From Marinobacterium alkalitolerans (GTDB lineage: Bacteria > Pseudomonadota > Gammaproteobacteria > Pseudomonadales > Balneatricaceae), in NCBI RefSeq assembly GCF_017776525.1, contig NZ_JACVEW010000009.1, positions 1-64,000 of the forward strand: a stretch of DNA of 64,000 nucleotides. Reading direction: 5' to 3'. Below are positions 26,957 through 36,900 of this stretch, piece after piece (positions within the stretch are counted from its first letter, which is position 1; each line of letters begins with the position of its first letter). The notes beneath the pieces were generated by a model that had not been told where the DNA came from, did not search any database, and worked only from the letters and a program-made list of their open reading frames with translations. Position numbers and translations under genes: made by a program.

Positions 26957-28789
26957 TCAGCCTCCAAGGTGGTAGCGGGTGGCCAGGTGTTTCTTGAAGC
27001 CCTTCACCACGTGCAGGGCATCACGCAACAGCTCTCGCTCAAGCTTGTTCAACTGCTGCAGGTCGATCTGGTTGGGAGTGGGGTCCTGCCCTTCCTGGCT
27101 CTCCTCTGCCCGTTTGATCTGCTGACGCAGACGCAACTGTATGAACAGTGCCAGCGCTTCTGTCAGGTCACTGCCATGTTGTGACTGCATCACGCCCTGC
27201 TCGACCAGTGTTTCAATGCGCTGGAAGGTGTTGGTTTTCAGAATGCGATGTTCCAGCGCCATGGTTCTGACACCGTGAACAATGGGGAAAATGCCCCCCT
27301 TCTTGATATCCAGCTGTCCCTTGTCTTTCAGGTTGCCAAAGAACGTGAGCGGGGTATCGAACTCCACGGCGGCACGGGCGAAGTGCGAGAAAAACACATC
27401 GTTGTTGCGCAGATGGCGCAGGAACCAGTTGCGCGCCACCTTGAACAGCGCTTCATTGCCGGCCACAGGCTTGGCATCGACGGCGATGGCCAGGTTCATC
27501 TGCGCATTCCCTTCGCAGGTATCGGCCCAGTCGCTGAGGTGCTGGGTCCAGTCACCCACCGAATTCACCCACTCGGGGTTGGATACCATGATCTTGCCCG
27601 GACAGGGCGGGAAGCCAAAAGAGATCAGGTTTTCGCTGAACCGGTTCATGGTTTCCTGCATCTCCGGCCAGACCAGATTTTCACGGTAGATCAGGGCGTT
27701 GTCCTGGTCGGTTTTCATGATCTGTTCGCCACGCCCTTCGGAACCCATCACGATCAGACAGACATGTGGCTGCATGTCGGCCGGAATGATCAGATCAAAC
27801 AGCTTGGAGATAATGCGGCCGTTCATGGCGGCAAGCAGGTCCATGGTGAAGCGAATTTTGACCCCGGTTGAGATCAGGGCCTTGATCAGGTCATTCAGCC
27901 CCTGAGCCGCTTCTCGCAACTGGTCGATGGTAGCGGCACGCTCAATACGCAGACCGATCACATGGGAATGGCTGGAGAAGTAGCTGAGCACATCGGTCAG
28001 CTCTACCACGCCCACCATGGATTGGCCATCCATCACCACCACACGCTCGATCTGCTGTTGGGTCATCATGACCAGCGCGTTGAACAGATAGTCTTCGTGG
28101 TCAATGGTAATCAGCCTGAAGCTGGCAATGTCGATGATATCGGTGTCCAGTGACTTCTCGTTAATCACCACCGCATCCAGCAGGTCGGTACCGGTCACCA
28201 TGCCGTAACGGCCACCTCGGCGGGCGAGGACACAGTCCGCCTTGCGCTGACGCATCAACTCCGTGGCCTGTTTGATACTGGTACCCTGCTCGACCACCAG
28301 CGGCTCACGGACCGTTGCATCGGTAATCTTGGCCAGCATGAACTCGGCCATGTCCTGAGTGCCGCCGTGCTGAGCCACGATTTCACGCTTGACGGCCAGG
28401 TTCTGCTGGAAGTAATCCGCAAACTGGGGGTTGCTGGCGATCAGATCCAGTAGCGTGCGAGTGGGCAGTACGTGGCAGATGGTTTCCTCCTCCGCCACGA
28501 AGTTGTGGATCGCCGAGCCGCGCACCGCCGACCAGCCACCGAAGTAGTCCTCATCCTCGTAGTGCACGAAGATATGCTGACTGCCGTTTTCATCCTCTTC
28601 GTCTGCCGCTTCGCTCTCGCTCACACGGCCCTTGAGAATGATGAACAGCCCTTCGGGCTTTTCCCCGGCCGTGATGACGTTCTCACCCTTTTGGTAATAA
28701 CCAATATCCAGGTGGGAGGCCAGCAGGTTCCGCTCCTCTTCATTCAGCAGGCTGAATGGTATGTTGTCCATATTGAACGCATCAGGCAT
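26957..28789 (-). CDS. cNMP-binding, CBS and DUF294 nucleotidyltransferase-like signalling protein
   Basis: 610 residues. An N-terminal cyclic-nucleotide-binding-like beta roll (about 10-135; GYYQKGENVITAGEKPEGLFIIL) is followed by two CBS domains (about 160-280; MRQRKADCVLARRGGRYGMVTGTDL, VVVMDGQSMVGVVELTDV). A GlnD-like nucleotidyltransferase domain (about 330-470; CLIVMGSEGRGEQIMKTDQDNALIY, with the GSEGRGEQ...DQD pattern) and the DUF294 C-terminal domain complete it. This architecture usually accompanies acetate/solute symporters. It probably senses nucleotides to control the adjacent transporter; that is inference. It is separated from the symporter by 72 bases. Confidence 0.85.
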   Translation of the reverse strand: MPDAFNMDNIPFSLLNEEERNLLASHLDIGYYQKGENVITAGEKPEGLFIILKGRVSESEAADEEDENGSQHIFVHYEDEDYFGGWSAVRGSAIHNFVAEEETICHVLPTRTLLDLIASNPQFADYFQQNLAVKREIVAQHGGTQDMAEFMLAKITDATVREPLVVEQGTSIKQATELMRQRKADCVLARRGGRYGMVTGTDLLDAVVINEKSLDTDIIDIASFRLITIDHEDYLFNALVMMTQQQIERVVVMDGQSMVGVVELTDVLSYFSSHSHVIGLRIERAATIDQLREAAQGLNDLIKALISTGVKIRFTMDLLAAMNGRIISKLFDLIIPADMQPHVCLIVMGSEGRGEQIMKTDQDNALIYRENLVWPEMQETMNRFSENLISFGFPPCPGKIMVSNPEWVNSVGDWTQHLSDWADTCEGNAQMNLAIAVDAKPVAGNEALFKVARNWFLRHLRNNDVFFSHFARAAVEFDTPLTFFGNLKDKGQLDIKKGGIFPIVHGVRTMALEHRILKTNTFQRIETLVEQGVMQSQHGSDLTEALALFIQLRLRQQIKRAEESQEGQDPTPNQIDLQQLNKLERELLRDALHVVKGFKKHLATRYHLGG

Positions 28790-28861
28790 CCGCTTCTCCT
28801 CATCACGTACCAGAGTCAGGGGGTAAGCCGAGAGGGTTTGCCCTCCCGGCCGGATAACGCC

Positions 28862-30634
28862 TCAGTGTGTATGTGCCTCACCGGCACCACGCGGAATACG
28901 AATATCCTCGATTATGGTTTGGATCTCGGCCGGCGGCTCGGGCGTCATCGCGGACACCAGCAGCGCCACCGTGAAATTCAGCAGCATGCCGACCGTACCA
29001 AAACCTTCCGGCGAAATACCGAACAGCAGCTGATCCGGCGTACCGCCCATGAACTTGAAGTAGACGATGTAGGCGATGGTGACACTCAGTCCCACCAGCA
29101 TCCCGCTGACAGCCCCCTGGGTGTTCATGCGGGTGCTGAAGATTCCCAGGATAATGGCCGGGAACACGGATGATGCGGCCAGACCAAACGCCAGCGCCAC
29201 CACCTGAGCCACAAACCCGGGCGGGTTAATGCCAAAGTAGCCAGCAATGATAATCGCCACAATCGCAGCCAGACGGGCGTAGGTCAGCTCCTGCTGATCG
29301 GTAATATTGGGGTTGATGGTTTTTTTCATCAGATCGTGTGATATCGACGTGGAGATCACCAGCAGCAGACCCGCTGCCGTCGAGAGCGCAGCAGCCACCG
29401 CACCTGCCGCCACCAGCGCAATGACCCAGTCAGGCAGGTTGGCAATTTCCGGGTTGGCCAGCACCATGATGTCACGGTCCACGTAGACTTCGTTGGCACT
29501 GACGGAGGCATTGCCGGTCAGGCGCTGTCCATATTCACCCCGCTGATCCAGAAACTCGGGCTTGCCGCCCTCAAAGGCACTGCCGGCCAGATACTGCACC
29601 TTGCCATCACCGTTCTTGTCAGCCCAGCCAATCAGACCGGAAGACTCCCAGTTCTTGAACCAGGACGGCATCTGGGTATATTCCACCCCCGCATTATCCG
29701 GTCCGTTGATGGTTTCAATCAGATTGACGCGCCCGAAGCCGGCGACCGCCGGTACGGTGGTGTAGAGAATGGCAATGAAGATCAGCGCCCAGCCGGCCGA
29801 GATGCGCGCATCCTTGACCCGTGGCACCGTGAAAAAGCGCACGATCACATGCGGCAGGCCTGCGGTGCCACACATGAGAGCGGCCGTCATGAAGAACATG
29901 TCGATGGTGCTCTTGTTCCCCTGGGTGTACTGATCAAATCCGAGTTCAACCGACAGGTCATTCAACGTCGCCAGCACCGACTTGCCGGTATCCAGAGTTG
30001 CTCCCAGTCCGGTTTGCGGCAGGAAGTGCCCGGTGACCTGCATGGAGAGGAAGAATGCCGGTACCATGAACGCCATGATCAGTACGCAATACTGCGCTAC
30101 CTGAGTGTAGGTAATGCCTTTCATGCCACCCAGCACGGCATAGAAGAAGACGATCACCATACCCACGATGACGCCCGTGTTGATATCCACGTGCAGATAG
30201 CGAGAGAACACGATGCCGACGCCACGCATCTGGCCGGCCACATAGGTAAACGAAATCACGATGGTACAGATCACCGCAATGGTGCGGGCCGTGCTGGAGT
30301 AATAGCGATCACCCACAAAATCAGGCACCGTGAACTTGCCGAATTTGCGCAGATAGGGGGCCAGCAGCATGGCCAGCAGCACATAGCCACCGGTCCAGCC
30401 CATCAGGTAGGCGGCCCCGTCACGACCGATGAAGGAGACGATACCGGCCAGCGAGATAAAGGAGGCTGCCGACATCCAGTCTGCCGCGGTTGCCATCCCG
30501 TTGGCCACTGGCGGCACACCGCCGCCTGCCACGTAGAACTCCTTGGTTGACCCGGCTCGGGCCCAGATGGCAATGCCGATATAAAGGGCAAAAGAGCCAC
30601 CGATGAACATGTAGGTCAGCAGATCAAGACTCAT
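28862..30634 (-). CDS. Sodium:solute symporter, VC2705-like (ActP-related), copy 1
   Basis: 590 residues from the ATG at 30,634 (a GTG directly before it is also possible; AAGGAAG favours the ATG). The SSS fold has about 13 membrane helices. Family stretches include EFYVAGGGVPPVANGMATAADWMSAASFISLAG and the second Na-site region near TAAGLLLVISTSISHDLMKK, split here by helix breaks. A loop at about residue 340 contains DKNGDGKV, an EF-hand-like Ca2+ loop. The 28-base-upstream gene is the matching small subunit. The substrate is probably acetate or another short carboxylate, given CrbSR and acs nearby. Confidence 0.88.
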   Translation of the reverse strand: MSLDLLTYMFIGGSFALYIGIAIWARAGSTKEFYVAGGGVPPVANGMATAADWMSAASFISLAGIVSFIGRDGAAYLMGWTGGYVLLAMLLAPYLRKFGKFTVPDFVGDRYYSSTARTIAVICTIVISFTYVAGQMRGVGIVFSRYLHVDINTGVIVGMVIVFFYAVLGGMKGITYTQVAQYCVLIMAFMVPAFFLSMQVTGHFLPQTGLGATLDTGKSVLATLNDLSVELGFDQYTQGNKSTIDMFFMTAALMCGTAGLPHVIVRFFTVPRVKDARISAGWALIFIAILYTTVPAVAGFGRVNLIETINGPDNAGVEYTQMPSWFKNWESSGLIGWADKNGDGKVQYLAGSAFEGGKPEFLDQRGEYGQRLTGNASVSANEVYVDRDIMVLANPEIANLPDWVIALVAAGAVAAALSTAAGLLLVISTSISHDLMKKTINPNITDQQELTYARLAAIVAIIIAGYFGINPPGFVAQVVALAFGLAASSVFPAIILGIFSTRMNTQGAVSGMLVGLSVTIAYIVYFKFMGGTPDQLLFGISPEGFGTVGMLLNFTVALLVSAMTPEPPAEIQTIIEDIRIPRGAGEAHTH

Positions 30635-30661
30635 CACTCGGCTTCCTTGACTTGGTGATCG

Positions 30662-30922
30662 TTACTCATGGACGTCATACTTTTCATCCAGGCGGTTCAT
30701 GCTGAACACATATGCCCAAATGAGGCCGATGAAGACGTAGATTGCGCCCTGCTGAGCAAACCAGAAGCCAAGCGGAAAACCAAAAAACTGAATCTGGTCC
30801 AGTGCATCAACGAAGAGGATGCCGCAACCGTAGGAGACGACGAACCAGACCACCATGTAGGTGAAGATGATGCGCAGGTTTTCGCGCCAATAGGCACGTG
30901 CGCGATCAGATTGAGTAGACAT
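30662..30922 (-). CDS. Sodium:solute symporter small subunit (DUF4212), copy 1
   Basis: 86 residues with two membrane helices (about 15-37 IFTYMVVWFVVSYGCGILFV and 48-72 LGFWFAQQGAIYVFIGLIWAYVF), the DUF4212 pattern. The N-terminus SDRARAYWRENLRIIF is typical. It is always paired with a VC2705-type symporter and probably aids its assembly. It heads the operon that ends with the exonuclease. Confidence 0.88.
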   Translation of the reverse strand: MSTQSDRARAYWRENLRIIFTYMVVWFVVSYGCGILFVDALDQIQFFGFPLGFWFAQQGAIYVFIGLIWAYVFSMNRLDEKYDVHE

Positions 30923-30995
30923 GACACCATCCTGTTCTTGTTATTCACGGTGAAATTCACTTTGAATCTAACAAACAGGGCTGGCTAAATATGCC

Positions 30996-31009
30996 CCGAC
31001 TTTAGTCGG
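30996..31009. promoter_or_regulatory. Inverted repeat CCGACT-TT-AGTCGG upstream of symporter operon 1
   Basis: Six-base perfect arms around TT, centred about 80 bases upstream of the small-subunit ATG. The minus strand reads ACTAAAGTCGGGGC, identical over 14 bases to a site at 33,735-33,748 before the second symporter operon. It is a candidate CrbR operator. A weak terminator for the preceding gene is the alternative, but no T run follows. Confidence 0.6.
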
Positions 31010-31038
31010 AGCATTGAGCATGAATTTTCAGGTGTGAA

Positions 31039-31545
31039 TCAGCGGCAAACACGCGCCATCAGGGGAGCACTCTTCTCGACCTGTTCAAGGCTGCCCGGCA
31101 CCATATTGCGCGCCTCATCCAGCTGAACCATTTCACCTTTGTCACAGTTCATCAAGTGAGCGGAATGCTGGACATGGTCCGTATAGCTGCGCTCAAAGTT
31201 GTAGAGCACAAACTGCGCCAGGGTTCCGGCTTCCGTCACCTGGTGCGTCAGACTGTTGGTGTCCAGAACGGTGAAAGTATCGGTCATCGGGAAGGCAAAG
31301 GTCCAGGGACGCCAGATCATGCTGCTTTTTTCCGACGAGACCACCACGGAGCCCTCGGGCAGCTGTGACGTTTTGAATTCAAACCAGTTGTATTCGTTGT
31401 AGATCGAATACCCCAGCATTCCCAAACCGGCGGCAGCCGGCACTATCCACTTGGGCAACTTCTTGCGCGTCAGGGTACGCAGGATCATGGCGATCCCCGC
31501 AGCCCCGAGTCCGGCAAAGACAGTAGCGACCAGATTCCAGACCAT
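31039..31545 (-). CDS. Unassigned two-TM membrane protein behind a terminator
   Basis: 168 residues, family not recognised. Two hydrophobic helices lie near the N-terminus (about 2-22 VWNLVATVFAGLGAAGIAMI and 32-48 KWIVPAAAGLGMLGYSIY), joined by a basic loop (RTLTRKKLPK), which should be cytoplasmic. The remainder (about 50-168) is probably outside the membrane. It includes EFKTSQLPEGSVVVSSEK and WRPWTFAFPMTDTFTVLD, and the two cysteines (CDK, VCR) lie in the last third. It sits between the two symporter operons on the same strand. Its SD (AGGAAG) directly follows the T run of the terminator of symporter 2, so it depends on read-through or on a promoter inside the symporter gene. Confidence 0.7.
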   Translation of the reverse strand: MVWNLVATVFAGLGAAGIAMILRTLTRKKLPKWIVPAAAGLGMLGYSIYNEYNWFEFKTSQLPEGSVVVSSEKSSMIWRPWTFAFPMTDTFTVLDTNSLTHQVTEAGTLAQFVLYNFERSYTDHVQHSAHLMNCDKGEMVQLDEARNMVPGSLEQVEKSAPLMARVCR

Positions 31546-31560
31546 ACTTCTGCTTCCTGA

Positions 31561-31590
31561 AAAAAGTCGGGCTTCCAGTTGGAAGCCCGA
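31561..31590 (-). terminator. Terminator or attenuator after symporter 2
   Basis: Minus-strand stem CGGGCTTC with loop CAACTG and GAAGCCCG, then ACTTTTTT. It lies 49 bases after the symporter stop and only about 15 bases before the start codon of the next gene, whose SD abuts the T run. It may work as an attenuator for that gene. Confidence 0.85.
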
Positions 31591-31638
31591 GGAGGTTCAA
31601 CATGCGACAGTGATAACTGTCTGTTGATGCATTATGAC

Positions 31639-33393
31639 TTAGTGGTCCTGAGCAGCGCCAGCACCTTTCGGGTAACGCACGCTTTCAACCAGTTCCTGAA
31701 TTTCAACCGGCGGCTCTTCAGTCGCATTGGAGACTACGAAGGCCACGATGAAGTTGATGATCGCACCGATGGCACCGAAGGACAGCGGCGAGATACCCAG
31801 GATCCAGTTATCCACATTGTCAGGCAGGTTTGCAGTGCCCGGGATGAAGAACCAGCCCTTGTACATGAAGATGTACACGAGGGTGATCACCAGACCGGAC
31901 AGCATGCCCGCAACCGCACCCTTGTTGTTGATGCGCTTGGAGAAGATACCCATCATCAGTACCGGGAAGATGGAAGCTGCCGCGATACCGAATGCCAGTG
32001 CTACCACCTGTGCCGCGAAGCCTGGCGGGTTCATACCCAGATAGGTTGCAATGATGATGGCAACAGTCATGGAGGCTCGGGCCGCCATCAACTCGCCTTT
32101 CTCACTGATGTCCGGATTGATCGCATTCTTGATCAAGTCGTGACTTACCGCAGAGGAGATCGCCAGCAACAGACCTGCCGCAGTCGACAGCGCTGCAGCC
32201 AGACCACCAGCAGCGATCAGACCGATAACCCAACCCGGCAGCTGTGCGATTTCAGGGTTCGCCAGTACCAGAATGTCGCGGTTGTAGGTCAGCTCGTTGC
32301 CTTCCCAGCCCTTGTCAGACATATCCGCCTTGTCGTTGTAGAACTGGATACGGCCGTCGTTGTTCTTGTCTTCGATGGTGATCAGCTGGGTCTCTTCCCA
32401 GGTTCTCATCCACTCCGGACGCTCATCAATCTGAATCGACGGTGCATCAGTACCGTTCGGGTACACGGTGTCGATCAGGTTCATGCGAGCCATGGACGCA
32501 ACCGCCGGAGCAGTCAGGTACAGCAGCGCGATGAAGATCAGAGCCCAGCCGGCAGACCAGCGCGCATCAGCTACCTTCGGTACGGTGAAGAAGCGGATGA
32601 TAACGTGCGGCAGACCCGCAGTACCGATCATCAGGGTCAGAGTGAATAGTACCATGTTCAGCTTGTTGGGCACGTCAGCCGTGTAGGCAGCAAAGCCCAG
32701 CTCCTGAACCACCTGGTCCAGCTTGGCCAGCAGCGGCATGCCGGAAGCAGTGTGATCACCGAACAGGCCCAGTGCCGGAATCGGGTTACCGGTCAGCTCC
32801 AGAGAGATGAAGATGGCCGGAATAGTGTACGCCACGATCAGTACGCAGTACTGCGCCACCTGAGTGTAGGTGATACCCTTCATGCCACCCAGTACGGCAT
32901 AGAAGAATACAACGACGGACGCGATGATCAGACCGGTGTCCTTGTCCACTTCCAGGAAGCGGGAGAAGGCGATACCGGCACCCGCCATCTGGCCGATAAC
33001 GTAGGTAGTAGACGCAACGATCAGACAGGCTACAGCGACCAGACGTGCCGGCTTGCTGTAGAAACGGTCACCGATGAAGTCAGGCACGGTGAACTTGCCG
33101 AACTTGCGCAGGTAAGGTGCCAGCAGCATCGCCAGCAGCACGTAACCACCGGTCCAGCCCATCAGGAAGGTAGAGTTTGCATAACCACCGGCGGCAATCA
33201 GACCCGCCATGGAAATGAAGGAAGCCGCAGACATCCAGTCAGCAGCCGTTGCCATACCGTTAGCAACCGGGTGTACACCCCCGCCTGCTACGTAGAACTC
33301 TTTGGTGGAACCCGCACGGGCCCAGATTGCAATGCCGAAGTAGAGTGCGAAGGACGCCCCTACGAACAGCAGGTTGATATAAAACTGATCCAT
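31639..33393 (-). CDS. Sodium:solute symporter, VC2705-like (ActP-related), copy 2
   Basis: 584 residues, closely similar to copy 1 throughout (EFYVAGGGVHPVANGMATAADWMSAASFIS; FYAVLGGMKGITYTQVAQYCVLI shared), with about 13 membrane helices. At residue 342 it has DKNNDGRIQF, an EF-hand-like loop matching the one in copy 1. The start is ATG at 33,393, 4 bases after the small-subunit gene. Codon use here is strongly biased, with few rare codons, suggesting high expression. With divergent crbS it is the likeliest acetate uptake system of the pair. Confidence 0.9.
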   Translation of the reverse strand: MDQFYINLLFVGASFALYFGIAIWARAGSTKEFYVAGGGVHPVANGMATAADWMSAASFISMAGLIAAGGYANSTFLMGWTGGYVLLAMLLAPYLRKFGKFTVPDFIGDRFYSKPARLVAVACLIVASTTYVIGQMAGAGIAFSRFLEVDKDTGLIIASVVVFFYAVLGGMKGITYTQVAQYCVLIVAYTIPAIFISLELTGNPIPALGLFGDHTASGMPLLAKLDQVVQELGFAAYTADVPNKLNMVLFTLTLMIGTAGLPHVIIRFFTVPKVADARWSAGWALIFIALLYLTAPAVASMARMNLIDTVYPNGTDAPSIQIDERPEWMRTWEETQLITIEDKNNDGRIQFYNDKADMSDKGWEGNELTYNRDILVLANPEIAQLPGWVIGLIAAGGLAAALSTAAGLLLAISSAVSHDLIKNAINPDISEKGELMAARASMTVAIIIATYLGMNPPGFAAQVVALAFGIAAASIFPVLMMGIFSKRINNKGAVAGMLSGLVITLVYIFMYKGWFFIPGTANLPDNVDNWILGISPLSFGAIGAIINFIVAFVVSNATEEPPVEIQELVESVRYPKGAGAAQDH

Positions 33394-33397
33394 CGAA

Positions 33398-33658
33398 TTA
33401 CTCCTCCAGTCCCATCTCTTTATCGAGCTTGTTCATACGCCATGCATAGAAGAAGATGATCCCGATAAAGGTCAGAATTGAGCCCTGTTGAGCGAACCAG
33501 AACCCAAGGTCAGTACCGCCGACAGAGATGCCGGACAGCAGGGGACGGAACAGGATGCCGCAGCCGTAGGACACAAAGGCCCAGACGACCAGGCTACCCA
33601 GGATCAGACGAAGGTTCGTCGACCAGTATTGAGCAGCTTTGGATTTATCATCTGCCAT
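33398..33658 (-). CDS. Sodium:solute symporter small subunit (DUF4212), copy 2
   Basis: 86 residues, the same length as copy 1 and clearly paralogous (SKAAQYWSTNLRLILGSLVV; VSYGCGILF; GFWFAQQGSILTFIGIIFFY). Two membrane helices. It is the first gene of the operon read away from crbS, 4 bases before the symporter. Confidence 0.88.
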   Translation of the reverse strand: MADDKSKAAQYWSTNLRLILGSLVVWAFVSYGCGILFRPLLSGISVGGTDLGFWFAQQGSILTFIGIIFFYAWRMNKLDKEMGLEE

Positions 33659-33970
33659 GGTGTTTCTCCGTTTTCTTGTTATTGGAGCCGGGAAGATACG
33701 CCTTGATCTTGCATAAAGACGTGAAGCAAGAAAAGCCCCGACTTTAGTAGAACAGCCAATGGGGCTTAGTCGCCAAAACCAGAATAATCCAAATTAATCA
33801 GCAAGTTACGATCAAGCGTCAAAAACATGACCCAGCTCATGTAATACAATAGTCAAGTAAGATTCACCGCTCCCGAGGCCCGCTTTCGACCAAAGTTGCA
33901 GGTTGGGTTGATGCCCTGAACAGGGGTACACTCTGTCAGCATCCCCAAGACCCTGTATGAGAGACGCATC
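33659..33970. promoter_or_regulatory. Divergent promoter region, symporter operon 2 / crbS (312 bp, no gene)
   Basis: No open frame here looks real. It holds GCCCCGACTTTAGT at 33,735-33,748, the same 14 bases as upstream of symporter operon 1 at nearly the same distance from the ATG (about 84 bases). A second, partial copy (GGCTTAGTCG) lies near 33,772. Nearer crbS there is a short inverted repeat CCCTG-AA-CAGGG at 33,914-33,925 and a possible -10 TACACT. A sigma-70 promoter for crbS is likely but not well defined. Confidence 0.6.
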
Positions 33971-36900
33971 ATGTTATCCGGCTGGTCCATCATCCTGATT
34001 TCACTGGCATACCTCGGCCTGCTGTTTGCCATCGCCTATTTTGGTGACAAAAGCAGTGCCGGCAAGCAGTGGGCAGGAAACCCGGTGGTGTACTCGCTCT
34101 CACTGGCAGTGTACTGCTCAAGCTGGACCTTTTACGGCGCCGTGGGTCGCGCCGCCTCCACCGGCTGGGAATTTCTGGCGACCTATCTGGGCCCGGTGAT
34201 CGTCTTTCTGCTGGCGATCCGGGTGATCGAAAAGATCTTTCTGGTCAGCAAGCAACAGAACATTACCACCATTTCCGACTTTATCTCCTCGCGCTACGGC
34301 AAAAGCCAGAGCCTGGCGGTGCTGGTCACGGTGATCGCCGTGATGGGCACCATTCCCTACATCGCACTGCAGCTCAAGGCCGTGGCGATCAGTTACAACG
34401 CACTGGCGCCCGGAGCGACCGAGGCGATGAGCAAGGGCAGCGATACCGCCCTGTTCGTGGCGCTTTTGATGGCGGTGTTTGCGATCCTGTTCGGGACTCG
34501 TCATATCGATGCGACCGAGCATCACGAAGGGCTGGTGCTGGCGGTGGCCTTTGAATCACTGGTAAAACTCACCGCCTTTGTCGGCGTGGGTCTGTTCGTG
34601 GTGTTCGGGCTGTTTGATGGCGTCGACGAGGTGATCGAACGTGTACAGGATCAGCTCAGGCACAATGAGAACTTCGACGCTCCATTGAGCGGGGGCTTTC
34701 TGACCGAAATCGTGCTCGCCTGTGCCGCAGCCATCTGCCTGCCTCGCCAGTTCCACGTCAGCATTGTGGAAAATACCCGCCAGCGGAACCTGTTTGTCGC
34801 CCGCTGGCTGTTTCCCACCTATCTGCTTTTGATGGCCCTGTTTGTACTGCCGATCGCAACAGGCGGTATCAACTACTTCAGCAATACCGGGGTGGATGCC
34901 GACACCTACGTTCTCATGTTGCCACTGGCAACAGGGTCGGAAAACCTGGCCACACTGGCCTTTATCGGTGGCCTTTCGGCGGCGACCAGCATGGTAATCG
35001 TGGCCAGCATCACGCTGGCCACCATGGTATGCAACGACATCATCATGCCGCTCCTGTTCCGTATCTCCTGGCTGCACCTGTCCCGCTCCAAAGATCTGGG
35101 TGCACTGCTGCTGCGGGTACGTCGCATCACCATCATCTGCCTGCTGCTGATGGGCTATTTCTACTACCGCATTCTCGGTGAACAGGGGCCTCTGGCCTCT
35201 TTCGGCCTGCTGGCCTTCGTGGCCGCAATCCAGTTTCTGCCGGCCATTCTGGGTGGCATCTACTGGAAAGGCGGCACCCGTCACGGCGTGCTGGCCGGGC
35301 TCAGTGCCGGCTTCCTGCTGTGGCTCTACACCTTGGTACTGCCCACGCTCAACTCGGCCCGCCTGATCCCCATTGAGTGGCTGCCTCAGCTGAGCGGCAC
35401 CGACGGCTGGCTCAGCCCTACCAGCCTGCTGGGCATGGAAGGCATGGACCCGCTCACGCACGGAGTTGTCTGGAGTCTGGGCGTCAACTGCCTGCTGTTT
35501 ATTCTCGTCTCCCGGATGGCCAATGCCCGCCTGGTGGATCGCATTCAGGCCAGTGCGTTTGTCAACATCGCGGCCAAGGGCATTACCGACCCCTCGCGCC
35601 ACCTGGGACAGGTTACGGTGGGTGATCTGCAAATGCTGAGTGAGCGCTTCCTCGGCATGAGCCGCACCCGTCAGGCCTTCGCCACCTTTGGTCAGCACCG
35701 CGGCGAAGGCCCGCCCATGGCGGCGGAAAAAGCGACGCCGGAGTTGATCCAGTACACCGAACGCCTGCTGGCCGGTGCCATTGGTGCCTCGTCTGCCCGC
35801 ATCGTGATGGACTCCACCCTCAGGGGCAAGGAGATGGAGATCGGCGATGTGGTGACTATTGTGGACGAGGCGTCACAGGCCCTGCGTTTCAACCGCTCCC
35901 TGCTCCAGTCCACGATTGAAAACATCAGTCTGGGGATCAGCGTGGTCGACCAGCAGATGCGTCTGGTGGCCTGGAACCAGCGTTATGTCGAAATGTTCAA
36001 CTACCCGGAAGGCCTGATCTGTGTTGGTCGCCCGATCGAGGAGGTGTTCCGCTATAACGCGATCAAGGGTGAGTACGGCCTGGGGGATGTGGAGCAGCAG
36101 GTGCGCATGCGACTGGACACCATCAGTTCCGGCGCACCGCACTCCTACGAGCGTTTCCGCCCCGACGGCACGGTGCTTGAAGTCCGTGGCAACCCCATGC
36201 CCAACGGCGGCTACGTCAACACCTACATGGATATCACCGAGCACAAGCGGATCGAAGAAGCGCTGCGTGAGAGCGAACACAATATCCGCATCTATACTGA
36301 CAATGTGCCCGTGCTGATCGGCTACCTTGATCCGGACAAGCGCTTCCTGTTTATCAACAAGGCCTATGCCGATGCCTTCGGTCTTGACCGGCACAACATT
36401 GCCGGTGTCTCGGCGCTGGAAGCCCTGCCGGAAGAAGAGTATCTGCACCGTCGTCAATATATTGACGGTGTACTGCGCGGTGAGCGCCAGCGCTTTGAAA
36501 CGCGGCTGCCCACCCGTGACGGCAGCCTGCGCTATGCCGAAGTCACCTATATCCCCCATATTGGCGAATACGGCGATGTGCTGGGTTACTTCACGCTCTA
36601 CCAGGACATCACCGAGCGCCGCAAGGCGGAGCAGGCGCTGCAGGAAACCAACGAAAACCTGGAACAGCGTGTCCGTGAGCGTACCCACGCCCTCTCCGTC
36701 GTGAACAAGGAGCTGCGCAAGGAGAACACCATCCGCGCCCTGATGGAGGATGAGCTGCGCCAGGCCAAGTCTGATGCCGAGGCCGCCAACTTTGGCAAGA
36801 CCCGCTTCCTGGCCGCAGCCAGCCACGACCTGCTGCAGCCGCTGAATGCCGCGCGCCTGTTCACCTCCGCGCTGGCCCAGCAGAGCCATGGCGTCGAAAC

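Noticed and set aside
28810-28860. GAGGG/CCCTC hairpin between symporter 1 and the CBS-DUF294 gene
   Set aside because: Imperfect stem, no T run, and both genes seem to be in one operon.
33818-33831. GTCA-N6-TGAC at the crbS/symporter divergent promoter as a FleQ site
   Set aside because: Only the outer four bases of each arm match; about one such match is expected by chance in a window of this size.
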